Of a stretch of 6,421 nt of DNA, positions 6,158 to 6,421 are shown one piece after another. The translations under genes were made by a program, and so were the position numbers. The notes beneath the pieces were generated by a model, which did not search any database, was not told where the DNA came from, and saw only the letters and a program-made list of their open reading frames with translations. Origin of the DNA: Caulobacterales bacterium (GTDB lineage Bacteria; Pseudomonadota; Alphaproteobacteria; Caulobacterales; Caulobacteraceae); contig CANKEA010000073.1 of NCBI GenBank assembly GCA_947480815.1, positions 1-6,421 of the forward strand, given 5' to 3'. Every line of letters begins with the position of its first letter. Positions within the stretch are counted from its first letter, which is position 1.

Positions 6158-6421
6158 TTGGCCAGTCGCCGACTACCCGGATCTTCAACCGGAATGGCGG
6201 CCAGTTCGGGCGGCAGGGCATCGGCCGGATAGGCCGGTACATCCAGGCTAGCCAGGGAGATAAGCGGCACGCCGACGTCGACCTTGCCGCCAGAACGATC
6301 AACAAGACAGGCCGCGGCGATCACATCTCCGCCCGCCGCGCGTATGGCGGCGATACATTCGCGCGACGATAGCCCCGTCGTCACGATATCTTCGACCATC
6401 ACCACGCGCGCGCCAAGCTCG
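6154..6421 (-). CDS. pyrE: Orotate phosphoribosyltransferase, C-terminal part, cut by right window edge
   Basis: PyrE joins orotate to PRPP to form orotidine monophosphate in pyrimidine synthesis. The visible 88 codons are open from the edge to the TGA at 6154-6156. They contain the type I phosphoribosyltransferase PRPP-binding motif [14 protein letters not shown], with the two adjacent acidic residues, followed by [26 protein letters not shown]. The motif alone would allow other phosphoribosyltransferases. The length after the motif, the VEDIVTTG form and linkage to pdxJ-acpS favour PyrE. The N-terminus and start lie outside the window. The stop overlaps the pdxJ GTG start by four bases. Confidence 0.85.
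   Translation of the reverse strand, partial: ELGARVVMVEDIVTTGLSSRECIAAIRAAGGDVIAAACLVDRSGGKVDVGVPLISLASLDVPAYPADALPPELAAIPVEDPGSRRLAK

Noticed and set aside
1..6421. An undescribed defence, mobile or biosynthetic system
   Set aside because: Every substantial stretch is accounted for by known core genes on one strand; there are no integrase, transposase, repeat array or unassigned genes.

Overview
The window is a compact block of conserved housekeeping genes from an alphaproteobacterium, most likely a member of the Caulobacterales. This rests on high-GC coding sequence, the gene order, and the remembered character of the Era, RecO, LepB and ParC proteins; no database search was possible. All eight genes lie on the minus strand, so the block reads from right to left. 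I see no mobile element, CRISPR array, tRNA, rRNA or sign of horizontal transfer.

In transcription order the genes are: the 3' end of pyrE (pyrimidine synthesis, cut by the right edge); pdxJ (vitamin B6 synthesis); acpS (activation of acyl carrier protein); a 234-bp gap; lepB (signal peptidase I); rnc (RNase III); era (ribosome assembly GTPase); recO (recombinational repair); a 60-bp gap; and the first 514 codons of parC (topoisomerase IV subunit A, cut by the left edge). Within the two clusters the genes are tightly packed. pyrE/pdxJ, pdxJ/acpS, lepB/rnc and rnc/era each overlap by four bases (GTGA or ATGA), and era and recO are 12 bases apart. This indicates translational coupling in two transcription units, pyrE-pdxJ-acpS and lepB-rnc-era-recO, with parC possibly having its own promoter.

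Functionally, rnc and era pair RNA processing with small-subunit assembly, acpS and lepB serve lipid and envelope biogenesis, and recO and parC serve DNA repair and chromosome unlinking. The gene content is ordinary and I do not see an undescribed system. The details worth a second look are within it. RNase III has Gly where the family has a metal-binding Asp (E. coli Asp114). The parC start lacks a Shine-Dalgarno sequence and sits about 7 bases below a Caulobacter-like -10 element and next to a GANTC (CcrM) site, which suggests a leaderless, possibly methylation-sensitive transcript. The Era KH loop has lost its basic residue. The topoisomerase IV quinolone-pocket position carries Gln instead of Ser.
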